Below, piece after piece: positions 44,044 through 54,738 of a stretch of DNA of 64,000 bases. Position 1 is the stretch's first letter, and each line of letters starts with the position of its first letter. The translations under genes and the position numbers were made by a program. A model generated the notes under the pieces. That model did no database searches. It was not told the DNA's origin and saw only the letters and a list, made by a program, of their open reading frames with translations. The stretch is from assembly GCF_004123295.1 (NCBI RefSeq), contig NZ_SDMK01000006.1, positions 1 through 64,000 on the forward strand. Direction: 5' to 3'. The DNA comes from Silvibacterium dinghuense (GTDB lineage: Bacteria > Acidobacteriota > Terriglobia > Terriglobales > Acidobacteriaceae).

Positions 44044-45374
44044 AACGCTTCGTCATTCTCCTCATGCTGATCGGCCTCTCGACCGCATCGGCATGGGCGC
44101 ATCGTCTGGATGAATACCTGCAGGCCACGATTCTTTCCCTCGAACCCGGAACCATCCACGCAACGATGCGCATGGTCCCGGGCGTGGCCGTCGCGGAGCA
44201 AATCATCGCGCAGATCGATACCAATCGAGATGGCCAACTTTCACAGACCGAGCAAGAGGCGTATGCAAAGCGCGTCCTGAACGACCTTTCCCTGAGAGAG
44301 GACGGAAGTCCGCTCACGCTTCGGCTGACTGCGTTCGAACTTCCATCTCTGGAGTCGATGAGGCGAGGTACAGGTGAAATCGTTCTTGAATTTGCAGCCG
44401 ATTTCTCGAAGAGGGGCAGCAGACATGAACTCATTTTTGAGAACCACCACCTGCCGAACCTCTCCGTCTACCTGGTAAATACGCTGGTCCCGGGCGATAA
44501 GCATATCCGGATCGGAAGCCAGTTCCGCAATCACAATCAATCCTCCTACTGCCTTTACTTTGAAACTGCAGGCAGTACACCCGCGTCGGGACCGTCCTTG
44601 ACTTTCAGCGGACTCAACGCCGCCATTCGGCTGGGCATGCACCATATCGCCGAAGGAACCGATCATCTTCTCTTCCTTTTGACTCTCCTCTTGCCAGCAC
44701 CTCTGGCCGTGTCTGCCCATCGTTGGGCGGGCCGGACGAGCGCCCGTAAAAGCCTTCTGAAGATACTGCGCATCGTAACCGCATTCACGCTCGGCCATTC
44801 TCTTACGCTGACGCTCGCAGGCTTTGGCCTGGTCAAAGTTCCCAGTCAACCCATCGAGGTGCTGATTGCAGTCTCCATCTTCGTCTCTGCGATTCACGCA
44901 CTGCGTCCGCTCTTTCCTGGGCGCGAAGCAATCATCGCAGCATCCTTCGGCCTGATTCATGGGCTGGCATTCGCCTCAGCGCTAAGCGAGCTCGGTTTCA
45001 CCGGCTGGTATCGCCTCATCAGCGTCTTCGGATTCAACCTTGGCATCGAGACGATGCAGTTGATCATCGTTGCCGTCACCATGCCTTCCTTACTTCTGCT
45101 GAGCCGTACTTCTTTCTACAAACCGTTTCGCGTGATGGGCGCGCTCTTTGCGCTCGTCGCCTCCTCAGCCTGGATGATCGAGCGTGTTTCCGGAAACCCG
45201 AACAGAATTGCGCAAGACATCGCACAGTTCGCTCAGCACGGCGCTGTGGTTTTCGGAGCATTGTTTGTTCTGAGCCTTTTAGCGTATGTCATGAGAGAAC
45301 ACTGTGCAGACAGGATGGAGTTACAAGCAGAACCGCAAGCAAGGATTGATACGAGTCACTTGGAGACGTCTTAA
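44040..45374 (+). CDS. HupE/UreJ-type membrane protein with EF-hand
   Basis: 444 residues. A signal peptide (MKRFVILLMLIGLSTASAWA) precedes an extracytoplasmic domain with an EF-hand-like calcium loop, DTNRDGQLSQTE, at 60-71. From about 200 there are six or seven membrane segments with the HupE signature GMHHIAEGTDHLLFLLTLL and FTLGHSLTLTLAGFGLV, ending FGLIHGLAFASAL and FNLGIETMQL. The His-rich helices fit metal transport (nickel or cobalt in characterised relatives); the ion here is not readable. Last gene of the operon, coupled to DUF3500. Confidence 0.9.
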   Translation: MKRFVILLMLIGLSTASAWAHRLDEYLQATILSLEPGTIHATMRMVPGVAVAEQIIAQIDTNRDGQLSQTEQEAYAKRVLNDLSLREDGSPLTLRLTAFELPSLESMRRGTGEIVLEFAADFSKRGSRHELIFENHHLPNLSVYLVNTLVPGDKHIRIGSQFRNHNQSSYCLYFETAGSTPASGPSLTFSGLNAAIRLGMHHIAEGTDHLLFLLTLLLPAPLAVSAHRWAGRTSARKSLLKILRIVTAFTLGHSLTLTLAGFGLVKVPSQPIEVLIAVSIFVSAIHALRPLFPGREAIIAASFGLIHGLAFASALSELGFTGWYRLISVFGFNLGIETMQLIIVAVTMPSLLLLSRTSFYKPFRVMGALFALVASSAWMIERVSGNPNRIAQDIAQFAQHGAVVFGALFVLSLLAYVMREHCADRMELQAEPQARIDTSHLETS

Positions 45375-45462
45375 CCTTCCAGCCTTATTCGACACAGGCC
45401 ATGGAATCTAACAGCGAAGCCGATCGGGTTTCAAGCCGTATCTACTGATAATCGACTTCCAC

Positions 45463-47000
<1,538 letters not shown>

Positions 47001-47131
47001 CTAGGGAGAAACGAACGCGGACCGTTATCCTGATCCTGCCGATCTTTTGCCTGATTCTCTTGATGGTCAGCCGTTCTACTGGCATTGTGAGAGCCAACGT
47101 AGCTATGCTTGAGAGGGAAAGAGACGCAAGA

Positions 47132-48088
47132 ATGAAGAGAAATGGCAGGCATTCCGTCGCTCCTCCAGTCGCACGGCTGATCCAGGATTTAAGAGCCGAG
47201 CTGGCGAAGAAAATTGCCTGGTTCATCGGCTCTTCAGAGAGAAAGGTCACGCAGATTCCGGGCATGGTGCTGGTTCGCAGAACCGCGCCGACTGCACCCT
47301 GTTCAGGAACGTATACGCCGAGCGTGATCGTCGTTGCTCAGGGCAGCAAGCGCGTCGATCTCGGACAGACAACATTTACCTATGATCCATCGCAATTTCT
47401 TTTGACTTCCATTGAGCTGCCGACCATCAGCCAGGTAGTGGAGGCAAGTGAGGCTAAGCCTCTTCTCGCAGTGGCGATCCAGCTGGAAATGCCAATGGTC
47501 CGCGAGCTTCTTAATCGGGAAGATGTTCATGTGAGCGAGTCATCGCCTGCCACATCGGCAATGGTGACGGGCGAGATCACTGCGGAGTTGCTGGATGCAT
47601 GCTGCCGCCTAATCGATCTATTGGCGAATCCGCAGGATATTTCTTTTCTGAGTGGCCACATCCAACGCGAGATTGTTTATCGGCTCCTGTGCGGCCCCGA
47701 GGGCGCCCGCTTGCGAGCGATTGCAACCTCAGGAGATCAGAGTCATCGCACTGCAAAGGCAATCTCGTGGATCAGGGACAACTATGCGAAACCGGTACGC
47801 GTGGACGACTTGGCTCAGATTGCGGGCATGGGCGTATCGACGCTGCACCATCACTTCCGCGTGCTGACTCGTATGAGCCCTCTGCAATATCAAAAGCAGT
47901 TGCGGTTGCAGGCGGCGCGCGGGCGCATGCTCATCGATGGCATGGATGCCTCAACGGTGGCCTTTGAGGTTGGATACGAAAGCGTCAGCCAGTTCAATCG
48001 GGAATACAGTCGCTTCTACGGTCAGCCGCCGATGCGCGATATTAAAGCTCTCCGCGAAGGTAAAGTCGTAGCGATGAGTGTCGCCTGA
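47132..48088 (+). CDS. AraC family transcriptional regulator
   Basis: 318 residues from the ATG at 47132. In-frame starts at 47105 and 46994 would add an N-terminus rich in Arg and hydrophobic residues that is not typical of the family. The AraC_N-type sensing domain covers about 35-190 (TYTPSVIVVAQGSKRVDLG, FTYDPSQFLLTSIELP). The DNA-binding domain covers about 205-305 (VRVDDLAQIAGMGVSTLHHHFRVLTRMSPLQYQKQLRL, AFEVGYESVSQFNREYSRFYG). It is divergent from the aldo/keto reductase-cupin pair and probably controls it. Confidence 0.9.
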   Translation: MKRNGRHSVAPPVARLIQDLRAELAKKIAWFIGSSERKVTQIPGMVLVRRTAPTAPCSGTYTPSVIVVAQGSKRVDLGQTTFTYDPSQFLLTSIELPTISQVVEASEAKPLLAVAIQLEMPMVRELLNREDVHVSESSPATSAMVTGEITAELLDACCRLIDLLANPQDISFLSGHIQREIVYRLLCGPEGARLRAIATSGDQSHRTAKAISWIRDNYAKPVRVDDLAQIAGMGVSTLHHHFRVLTRMSPLQYQKQLRLQAARGRMLIDGMDASTVAFEVGYESVSQFNREYSRFYGQPPMRDIKALREGKVVAMSVA

Positions 48089-48116
48089 TGGCGACCGTCT
48101 GAGTTTTGAGAAGCCT

Positions 48117-49004
48117 TTACTGTGAGACACGGAGCGCGGCAATCAGCGCGGCCAAGGCGGCGGGCTGATTGCGACGGCTAGGGTAGTAGAGGAAATATCC
48201 TGGGAATGATGGACACCAGTCTCTCAGCACTTGAACAAGGCGCCCCCTGGAGATCAGTTCTGTCAGCGTATCTTCCATTGCTGTGCCGATGCCAACTCCA
48301 TCCAGCACGGCCTGGATGACCAGGTCAGGATCATCGAACTGGGCTGGCCCTTGCGGGCTGACCGTGAGCACCTTCCTCCCCTTTTCAAATTCCCACCGGT
48401 AAAGACCGTTGTGAAAGCGGAAGCCGATGCAGGAGTGGTCTTTTAAGTCCTGCGGGTGTCGAGGGATGGCATTCGATTTGAAGTATGCGGGGGAGCCCAC
48501 GACCGCAAGGCGCATCTCTCGAGTTACGGGGACGGCGATCATGTCCCGTTGGATGAACTCTCCCAACTGCACGCCTGCGTCGTACTCGCCAGCAATCAGA
48601 TCGACGGGATCGTTGGAGGAGGTGACCTCCAATACGATCTCCGGGTATTTGCGGGCAAACTTTGCGAGTTTCGGAAGAAGTACCATCTCTGTGGCTGTGC
48701 GCGGAATGATAAGGCGGATTCGGCCGGCGGGACGCTCTCGTTGCTTCATGGTTTCGGCGACAGCATTTCCAATTCGTTCCAGTGCGGGTGCGAGTTCCTG
48801 AAGCAGCGCCGTTCCCGCGGCAGTCGCGGAGACACTTCGGGTAGTACGGGCCAGCAACTGAACGCCCAGCCTCTTTTCCAGGCCACGCATCGAGTGACTA
48901 AGAGAGGACTGGGATACTCCGAGTTTCGCGGCGGCCCGAGTGAAGCTGCGTTCCTCCGCGATCATGACAAATGCTGACAGCTCTGCAAGATCGTTTCTCG
49001 TCAT
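48117..49004 (-). CDS. LysR family transcriptional regulator
   Basis: 295 residues. N-terminal winged helix (LAELSAFVMIAEERSFTRAAAKLGVSQSSLSHSMRGLEKRLG) followed by the two-lobed effector-binding domain (GRIRLIIPRTATEMVLLPKL, CIGFRFHNGLYRWEF). Divergent from the SDR at 49137, the standard arrangement for a LysR activator of the neighbouring operon. A 19-base perfect palindrome lies directly before its ATG. Confidence 0.94.
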   Translation of the reverse strand: MTRNDLAELSAFVMIAEERSFTRAAAKLGVSQSSLSHSMRGLEKRLGVQLLARTTRSVSATAAGTALLQELAPALERIGNAVAETMKQRERPAGRIRLIIPRTATEMVLLPKLAKFARKYPEIVLEVTSSNDPVDLIAGEYDAGVQLGEFIQRDMIAVPVTREMRLAVVGSPAYFKSNAIPRHPQDLKDHSCIGFRFHNGLYRWEFEKGRKVLTVSPQGPAQFDDPDLVIQAVLDGVGIGTAMEDTLTELISRGRLVQVLRDWCPSFPGYFLYYPSRRNQPAALAALIAALRVSQ

Positions 49005-49023
49005 TTATGAATACTATTCATAA
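49005..49023. promoter_or_regulatory. 19-bp perfect palindrome, candidate LysR operator
   Basis: TTATGAATACTATTCATAA has nine-base arms around a central C and contains the LysR-type T-N11-A pattern. It abuts the LysR start codon (49002-49004) and lies about 115 bases before the divergent SDR gene, so binding there could both autoregulate the regulator and control the operon. Confidence 0.65.
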
Positions 49024-49136
49024 CTCTATGCAATATGAAACAAGATTTTTGATAAGAACCTGACATCTAATCGAAGTGTGTGGGGCAAAAAACGCCGATT
49101 CTAGGCGTTAGCCAGCCTCAAGGGAGACGAAGCATC

Positions 49137-49904
49137 ATGGTTATTTCGTTTGAGAACAAGGTAGCGCTCGTTACGGGCGCGGCTTCGGGGTTGGGGCTTG
49201 CAACGGCGAAGGCATTTGCCGAGGCAGGAGCTGCCGTGGCGCTGGTGGACTGGAACGAGAGGGAAGTACAGACCGCTGCAAAGGAACTCGCCGACAAGGG
49301 GCACAGGACGCTTGCGATCCAATGCGATGTCTCCGATGATGCTCAGGTGGAAGCGATGGTGAAGAAGACAGTGGCGGAATTTGGGCGTCTTGATGCCGCT
49401 TATAACAATGCAGGCATCCAAAACATGCTCGCAGAGACTGCCGACGTTCCTCGTGACGACTATGACCGGGTGATGGCCATCAACCTTCGTGGAGTGTGGA
49501 GTTCGATGAAGTTCGAGTTGCAGGTGATGCGCAAACAAGGCAGCGGCGTCATTGTTAACTGTTCTTCACTTGGTGGTCTGGTGGGCGGCAATCAGCGTGG
49601 CACGTATCACGCGGCGAAGCATGGCGTGATTGGTTTCACCAAGAGCGCGGCTCTGGAGTATGCAACGTGTGGCATCCGCGTGAATGCTGTCTGCCCCGGA
49701 TTGATCCGTACGCCGATGAGCGACAAGATGGAAGCGGAGGGCCAGGGCGAAGCATTGAAGATAATGCGCGAGACTTTTGTGCCGATGCAGCGCGAAGGCA
49801 TGCCTGAGGAGATTGCCAACACTGTGCTCTTCCTGTGCAGCGATCTTGCCAGCTACATCACCGGTCAATCGATTTCGGTCGATGGCGGTTATGTGATGCG
49901 GTAA
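49137..49904 (+). CDS. short-chain dehydrogenase/reductase (SDR)
   Basis: 255 residues from the ATG at 49137; GGGAG lies eleven bases upstream. Rossmann motif TGAASGLG at 13-20, NNAG at 90-93, catalytic S144, Y157 and K161 (GTYHAAKHG), and C-terminal GQSISVDGGYVMR. NAD(P)-dependent oxidoreductase of unknown substrate. First gene of a tightly spaced plus-strand run with the carboxymuconolactone decarboxylase, cupin, DUF2255, aldo/keto reductase and lipocalin-like genes; spacings are 10-35 bases. Confidence 0.94.
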   Translation: MVISFENKVALVTGAASGLGLATAKAFAEAGAAVALVDWNEREVQTAAKELADKGHRTLAIQCDVSDDAQVEAMVKKTVAEFGRLDAAYNNAGIQNMLAETADVPRDDYDRVMAINLRGVWSSMKFELQVMRKQGSGVIVNCSSLGGLVGGNQRGTYHAAKHGVIGFTKSAALEYATCGIRVNAVCPGLIRTPMSDKMEAEGQGEALKIMRETFVPMQREGMPEEIANTVLFLCSDLASYITGQSISVDGGYVMR

Positions 49905-49920
49905 GGCGGGATGAGAAGCG

Positions 49921-50739
49921 ATGGAGCGCCGGAATTTCATCCAGGCGAGCACGCTATTTCTCGCGAACATGCTGTGGAGCGATGGCCTCGCTCTGGCTAA
50001 GGAGATGAAGATGTCTGATGCAAAGAAGATCGTCCCGCCCACAGGGCCTCTGACGTATGACGATGTAAGTTCTGTTTCGCCAGCACTTGAGCTTTACACC
50101 AAAAAAACGCTGCTTGGCGGCCTTTGGAAGCGTCCCGAGCTTTCTTCACGTGATCGGAGCATTGTTACCGTTGCTGCGATTATCGCCCGTATGCAGATGT
50201 ATGAGATGTCTATTCATTTTGCGCTGGCGCTGGATAACGATGTAAAGCCTGCGGAACTCTCCGAGGTCATCACACATCTTGCGTTCTATGCGGGCTGGGG
50301 TAATGCGATGGCGGCCATTTCTGTTGCGAAGGATCTCTTCCGCCAGCGTGGCATAGGCATCGACCAGCTTCCGCCGGCCAAGGGTGAGCTGTTGCCTCTG
50401 AATGAAGAAGCGGAGAAGCAGCGCGCGACGCAGGTTGGCAACAACTTTGGCACAGTCTCTCCGGGCCTGGTGCAGAACACGACCGACTTGCTCTTCCGTG
50501 ATCTGTGGCTTCGTCCTGCACTTGCGCCGCGTGATCGAAGCCTCGTTACGGTGAGTGCATTGATCGCCAACGGACAGACGGCACAGATTCCCTATCATCT
50601 CAATCGCGCAATGGATTGTGGCCTGAGGCAGGAAGAGGCTGGAGAGGTGTTGACGCACGTAGCGTTTTACGCCGGATGGCCGTGTGCGTTCTCCGCGTTG
50701 CCCGTCGTAAAAGATATTTTTGAAAAGCGGACGAAGTAA
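49921..50739 (+). CDS. two-domain carboxymuconolactone decarboxylase family protein
   Basis: 272 residues. Two CMD repeats are visible: RPELSSRDRSIVTVAAIIA with ELSEVITHLAFYAGWGNAMAA (about 70-140), and RPALAPRDRSLVTVSALIA with EAGEVLTHVAFYAGWPCAFSA (about 198-262). Neither has the CxxC of AhpD-type peroxidase members. The N-terminus ERRNFIQASTLFLANMLW resembles a Tat signal, unusual for a family thought of as cytoplasmic. True decarboxylase activity on carboxymuconolactone is unproven for such proteins. Cotranscribed with the SDR 17 bases upstream. Confidence 0.9.
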   Translation: MERRNFIQASTLFLANMLWSDGLALAKEMKMSDAKKIVPPTGPLTYDDVSSVSPALELYTKKTLLGGLWKRPELSSRDRSIVTVAAIIARMQMYEMSIHFALALDNDVKPAELSEVITHLAFYAGWGNAMAAISVAKDLFRQRGIGIDQLPPAKGELLPLNEEAEKQRATQVGNNFGTVSPGLVQNTTDLLFRDLWLRPALAPRDRSLVTVSALIANGQTAQIPYHLNRAMDCGLRQEEAGEVLTHVAFYAGWPCAFSALPVVKDIFEKRTK

Positions 50740-50772
50740 GCAGGCTTACGATTTGTAACGGAAAAGGATACC

Positions 50773-51168
50773 TTGAAAATCACACGAGTAGGAACTACAC
50801 CTTCAATGGTCGGATCGGCCGACTGGTTCACCGGAAACGTTCGCGTCGATTCTCTCTTTCCTCCCGATGGCGGACGACACTCGAATGGAGGTGTTGTCAC
50901 CTTTGAGCCAGGTGCACGCACCCGTTGGCACACGCACCCGGCAGGCCAGACGATCATTGTCGTGCAGGGCCTCGGCCTGGTTCAGCGCGAAGGCGGTTTT
51001 ATCGAAGAGGTGAGGCCGGGCGATGTTGTCTTCTTTGAAGTTGGTGAGAAGCATTGGCATGGGGCCTCCGCACAGGTAGGCATGGCGCACATTGCTATCA
51101 CGGAGGTGCTGGATGGCAAGGCTGTCGATTGGCTTGAGCCGGTCACGGACGAACAATATGCCGGGTAA
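50773..51168 (+). CDS. cupin-domain protein
   Basis: 131 residues from a TTG at 50773 with AAGGA five bases upstream. Compact cupin: RWHTHPAGQTIIVVQGLGLVQ (motif 1) and FFEVGEKHWHGAS (motif 2) provide the His/Glu metal ligands. No signal peptide, unlike the cupin at 45463, whose motif order it shares. This family often sits with carboxymuconolactone decarboxylase and aldo/keto reductase genes, as here. Confidence 0.88.
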   Translation: MKITRVGTTPSMVGSADWFTGNVRVDSLFPPDGGRHSNGGVVTFEPGARTRWHTHPAGQTIIVVQGLGLVQREGGFIEEVRPGDVVFFEVGEKHWHGASAQVGMAHIAITEVLDGKAVDWLEPVTDEQYAG

Positions 51169-51178
51169 AGGAGCAACG

Positions 51179-51550
51179 ATGAGCGACTGGAGCGAAGCAG
51201 AGCTGAAGCAAATTGCCGCAGCAGATGATCTCCACATCTCCCCATTTCGGGAGGATGGAATGACCTATGGAACGCCTACGTGGATATGGTCGGTTGTGGT
51301 TGACGGTGGACTCTATGTGCGCGGCTATAACGGACAGAATTCAAGCTGGTACAAGGCGGCAGTGATGCAAAAGGCCGGACGCATCCGGGTCGTAGGCCTG
51401 GAGCATGAAGTCGCGTTTGAACCGGTTGTGGACGAAATCAATGATCGTATCGATGAAGCGTACCGGGCGAAATACAGCACCAGTCCCTACCTGGCTCCCA
51501 TGATCGGAAAGCGGGCCCGCGCGGCAACGGTAAAGATCAGTCCGCGATAG
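51179..51550 (+). CDS. DUF2255 family protein
   Basis: 123 residues from the ATG at 51179 (AAAGGAG upstream), ten bases after the cupin stop. Matches the DUF2255 pattern: WSEAELKQIAAADDLHISPFREDG, TPTWIWSVVVDGGLYVRGYNGQNSSWYKAA, then DEINDRIDEAYRAKY. Pyridoxamine-oxidase-like fold is likely; no function is established. Confidence 0.88.
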   Translation: MSDWSEAELKQIAAADDLHISPFREDGMTYGTPTWIWSVVVDGGLYVRGYNGQNSSWYKAAVMQKAGRIRVVGLEHEVAFEPVVDEINDRIDEAYRAKYSTSPYLAPMIGKRARAATVKISPR

Positions 51551-52573
<1,023 letters not shown>

Positions 52574-52596
52574 AACACACTTCCGGAGGTGCGCAC

Positions 52597-53055
52597 ATGA
52601 AATGTTCCGCGCGGAGATTTCTTACATCGCTTCCCAGTAGCATCATCGCCACCGGTGCGCATGCACAGTCGCGTTCGCAGCAACCGAGTATTATTGGGAC
52701 CTGGCACCTGGTGCGCATCGAATTGCCGGGGCAGAATGACAAGCCCTCCGAAATGCCACAGCCTGCAGGAATGCTGATCTATACAAAGGACGGTCACGCT
52801 GCCGTCCAACTCATGTATCCGCAAACCTCTCTATCGAACGAGTTCGTTCATGATGGCTATGAAGCGACATTCGGCACCTATGATCTCGAACCGGAAAAGC
52901 ACCAGTTGGTCTATCACGTTCAAGGATCGGCTACCCGGGAGAAGCTTGTCGGGACAAGCGAAACGTTGCATTACGACCTCCCGGACAGTCTGCACATGAT
53001 TATCCGTCCCACCCATGCCGATCAGCATTGGTCAGTTACTTGGGAGCGCTACTGA
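52597..53055 (+). CDS. exported lipocalin-like protein
   Basis: 152 residues. Twin-arginine-type N-terminus (SARRFLTSLPSSIIATGAHAQ) followed by a lipocalin-like domain: IIGTWHLVRIE, PAGMLIYTKDGHAAVQL, FGTYDLEPEKHQLVYHVQGS and a C-terminal WSVTWERY. Small periplasmic binding protein or unknown enzyme. Last gene of the SDR-led run, 23 bases after the reductase; convergent with the PHP hydrolase. Confidence 0.83.
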   Translation: MKCSARRFLTSLPSSIIATGAHAQSRSQQPSIIGTWHLVRIELPGQNDKPSEMPQPAGMLIYTKDGHAAVQLMYPQTSLSNEFVHDGYEATFGTYDLEPEKHQLVYHVQGSATREKLVGTSETLHYDLPDSLHMIIRPTHADQHWSVTWERY

Positions 53056-53121
53056 GCCATACCGTTCATTCACGGCCCATCAAGTCTTCTTATGCCGAGA
53101 GTTATTCATTGCTTATATGTG

Positions 53122-54696
53122 TTAAAAGTTGAGATAGATCGGATTGCCTAGCAATAGCAGTCTGCCGTTTGTGGATCGAATATTTGCTCGAATCCAATGG
53201 CGGTTGCCGTCGCTGACATATTCGAAGTCCTGCAAGAAGCCGTGGCCGGTTTCCCAGGAATCCCCGGTTGGTGTTGTTACTTTCCCATCCACAATCCATT
53301 CAGGATAGGAACCTGGCACAGACTTTGCACTTAGATGCAACGCGATGTGCGCTCCCTGAGCGGCGTTGAGCGTGTCTCCCATCATGGCTTTTTGTCCCCC
53401 AAGTTCTGCTGTGAGCGCCATCGCCCTATCATCCGATCCGTCCGCATCGACGAAGACGTGACCAGCACGGACGCCATCAAGAATGGCACGCTCGGATAGA
53501 TTTTGTGCGAAGACGACGGTCGTGGGATGGCCAACCCCGGAAGATGATCTGACAGGATTTGCCGCATCATGATTATCGCTGCCGCCAATCGCCGTGATTC
53601 GAAAGCCATGGTTTAATTTGTCCTGCCAGAACGGAATACCGGAGTCAGGCCCATCGGCCGATGCACCGTTGATCGCTTCTATGGCCTCTACGAGGCGATA
53701 GTTCGTATTCGGCACACTCCATCCGCAACCCATGCATGCAGCTCCTGTAGGAGCATTGGGGTGATTGATGGAGAAGAGTCCGTGAAGATCATGGACTTCG
53801 CGCAATATATGGCCGATGTCAGGGACCTGAGATGTCGTTAGGCGGAAGTCTACGAAGTCGGTTGTCCCGAAGACATTTGCATGGCCTTCAAACGTGGTGA
53901 TCTCGCGGCTTGGAATCAGGAGCAGCTGGTCGAAATAAGGTTGCAGCTCTCGTTCGTCGTTGTATTGAGAGATGGTATTGTGATCGCTGATCGCGATGAA
54001 GTCGAGTTTGTGCGCTGCTGCAGCCTCCACTGTCTTATAAAGCGGACACGGAACCTTTTTGCCAGACTGGCTCAGGCAAGAACCATCGCTGTGTGCGTCA
54101 TGCATGTGGAAATCGCCGCGGAACCATGATGGCCCCTCTCGCAGCGGTGCGCGGCTGAAAGTCGAGATGGCGGGGACATCGCCTCTGTGTCCAAGTGTGA
54201 CTTTTGCCTCGTAGTGCGATTCGACGCCATGCTCGATATTCGGAACCCCTATCAGCAGTGTCCATCTTCCGGCGGGTATGAGGCCTGGCAGATAAGAAGG
54301 TGTCGCATCTGTCTCTGAAATGGTGAAAAAGCTTTTATTGCCACCGCTCCAGCCACGAAAGCGTTGAGGATCGAGAATCCCGAGATCGAGATGGGTGTGC
54401 TTATCATGCTCTGTATAGGAGAACTCGACAGAGACTCGAGTGATGTCAGGCGGAACAAGGAAAGGAACTTCTTTGTATGTCTGCCTGTTGGCGTAAGTAA
54501 TGTTGCCCTGCAGGATGATATCCGGTCTGGTGATGCGTGAGACAGGAGGAGCACTGCTGCTTTGTGCCTCTACATTGCAGCTGACCCCGATGAGGAAACA
54601 TGCCAAAAGGCATGCTACGAACGATGTGGCTTTGAAATGTATGGCCCTGATAACTGTAATCTCTTCCGGTGATGAGGATGTGTGTTGTGCGGACAA
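53122..54696 (-). CDS. exported CehA/McbA-type PHP-domain metallohydrolase
   Basis: 524 residues. The PHP core starts WFRGDFHMHDAHSDGS (HxH metal ligands), then KLDFIAISDHNTIS, REITTFEGHANVFG, GLFSINHPNAPTGAACMGCGW and ITAIGGSDNHD. This is the motif set of CehA/McbA-like hydrolases, some of which cleave carbamates; the substrate here is unknown. An N-terminal hydrophobic segment (FKATSFVACLLACFLIGVSC) should export it. The start is problematic: no ATG or GTG precedes the signal segment. The TTG at 54696 lies in the T-run just after the upstream gene's terminator, with no ribosome-binding site. Confidence 0.82.
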   Translation of the reverse strand: MSAQHTSSSPEEITVIRAIHFKATSFVACLLACFLIGVSCNVEAQSSSAPPVSRITRPDIILQGNITYANRQTYKEVPFLVPPDITRVSVEFSYTEHDKHTHLDLGILDPQRFRGWSGGNKSFFTISETDATPSYLPGLIPAGRWTLLIGVPNIEHGVESHYEAKVTLGHRGDVPAISTFSRAPLREGPSWFRGDFHMHDAHSDGSCLSQSGKKVPCPLYKTVEAAAAHKLDFIAISDHNTISQYNDERELQPYFDQLLLIPSREITTFEGHANVFGTTDFVDFRLTTSQVPDIGHILREVHDLHGLFSINHPNAPTGAACMGCGWSVPNTNYRLVEAIEAINGASADGPDSGIPFWQDKLNHGFRITAIGGSDNHDAANPVRSSSGVGHPTTVVFAQNLSERAILDGVRAGHVFVDADGSDDRAMALTAELGGQKAMMGDTLNAAQGAHIALHLSAKSVPGSYPEWIVDGKVTTPTGDSWETGHGFLQDFEYVSDGNRHWIRANIRSTNGRLLLLGNPIYLNF

Positions 54697-54701
54697 AGAA
54701 A

Positions 54702-54732
54702 CGCCGCCCCGATTGTGAGGTTCGGGGCGGCG
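54702..54732 (-). terminator. strong rho-independent terminator
   Basis: Eleven-base perfect arms (CGCCGCCCCGA, 54702-54712; exact inverse at 54722-54732) with a 9-base loop. On the minus strand it is followed by TTTCTTTG. It begins seven bases beyond the stop of the receptor gene at 54739. Confidence 0.85.
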
Positions 54733-54738
54733 CCATGA

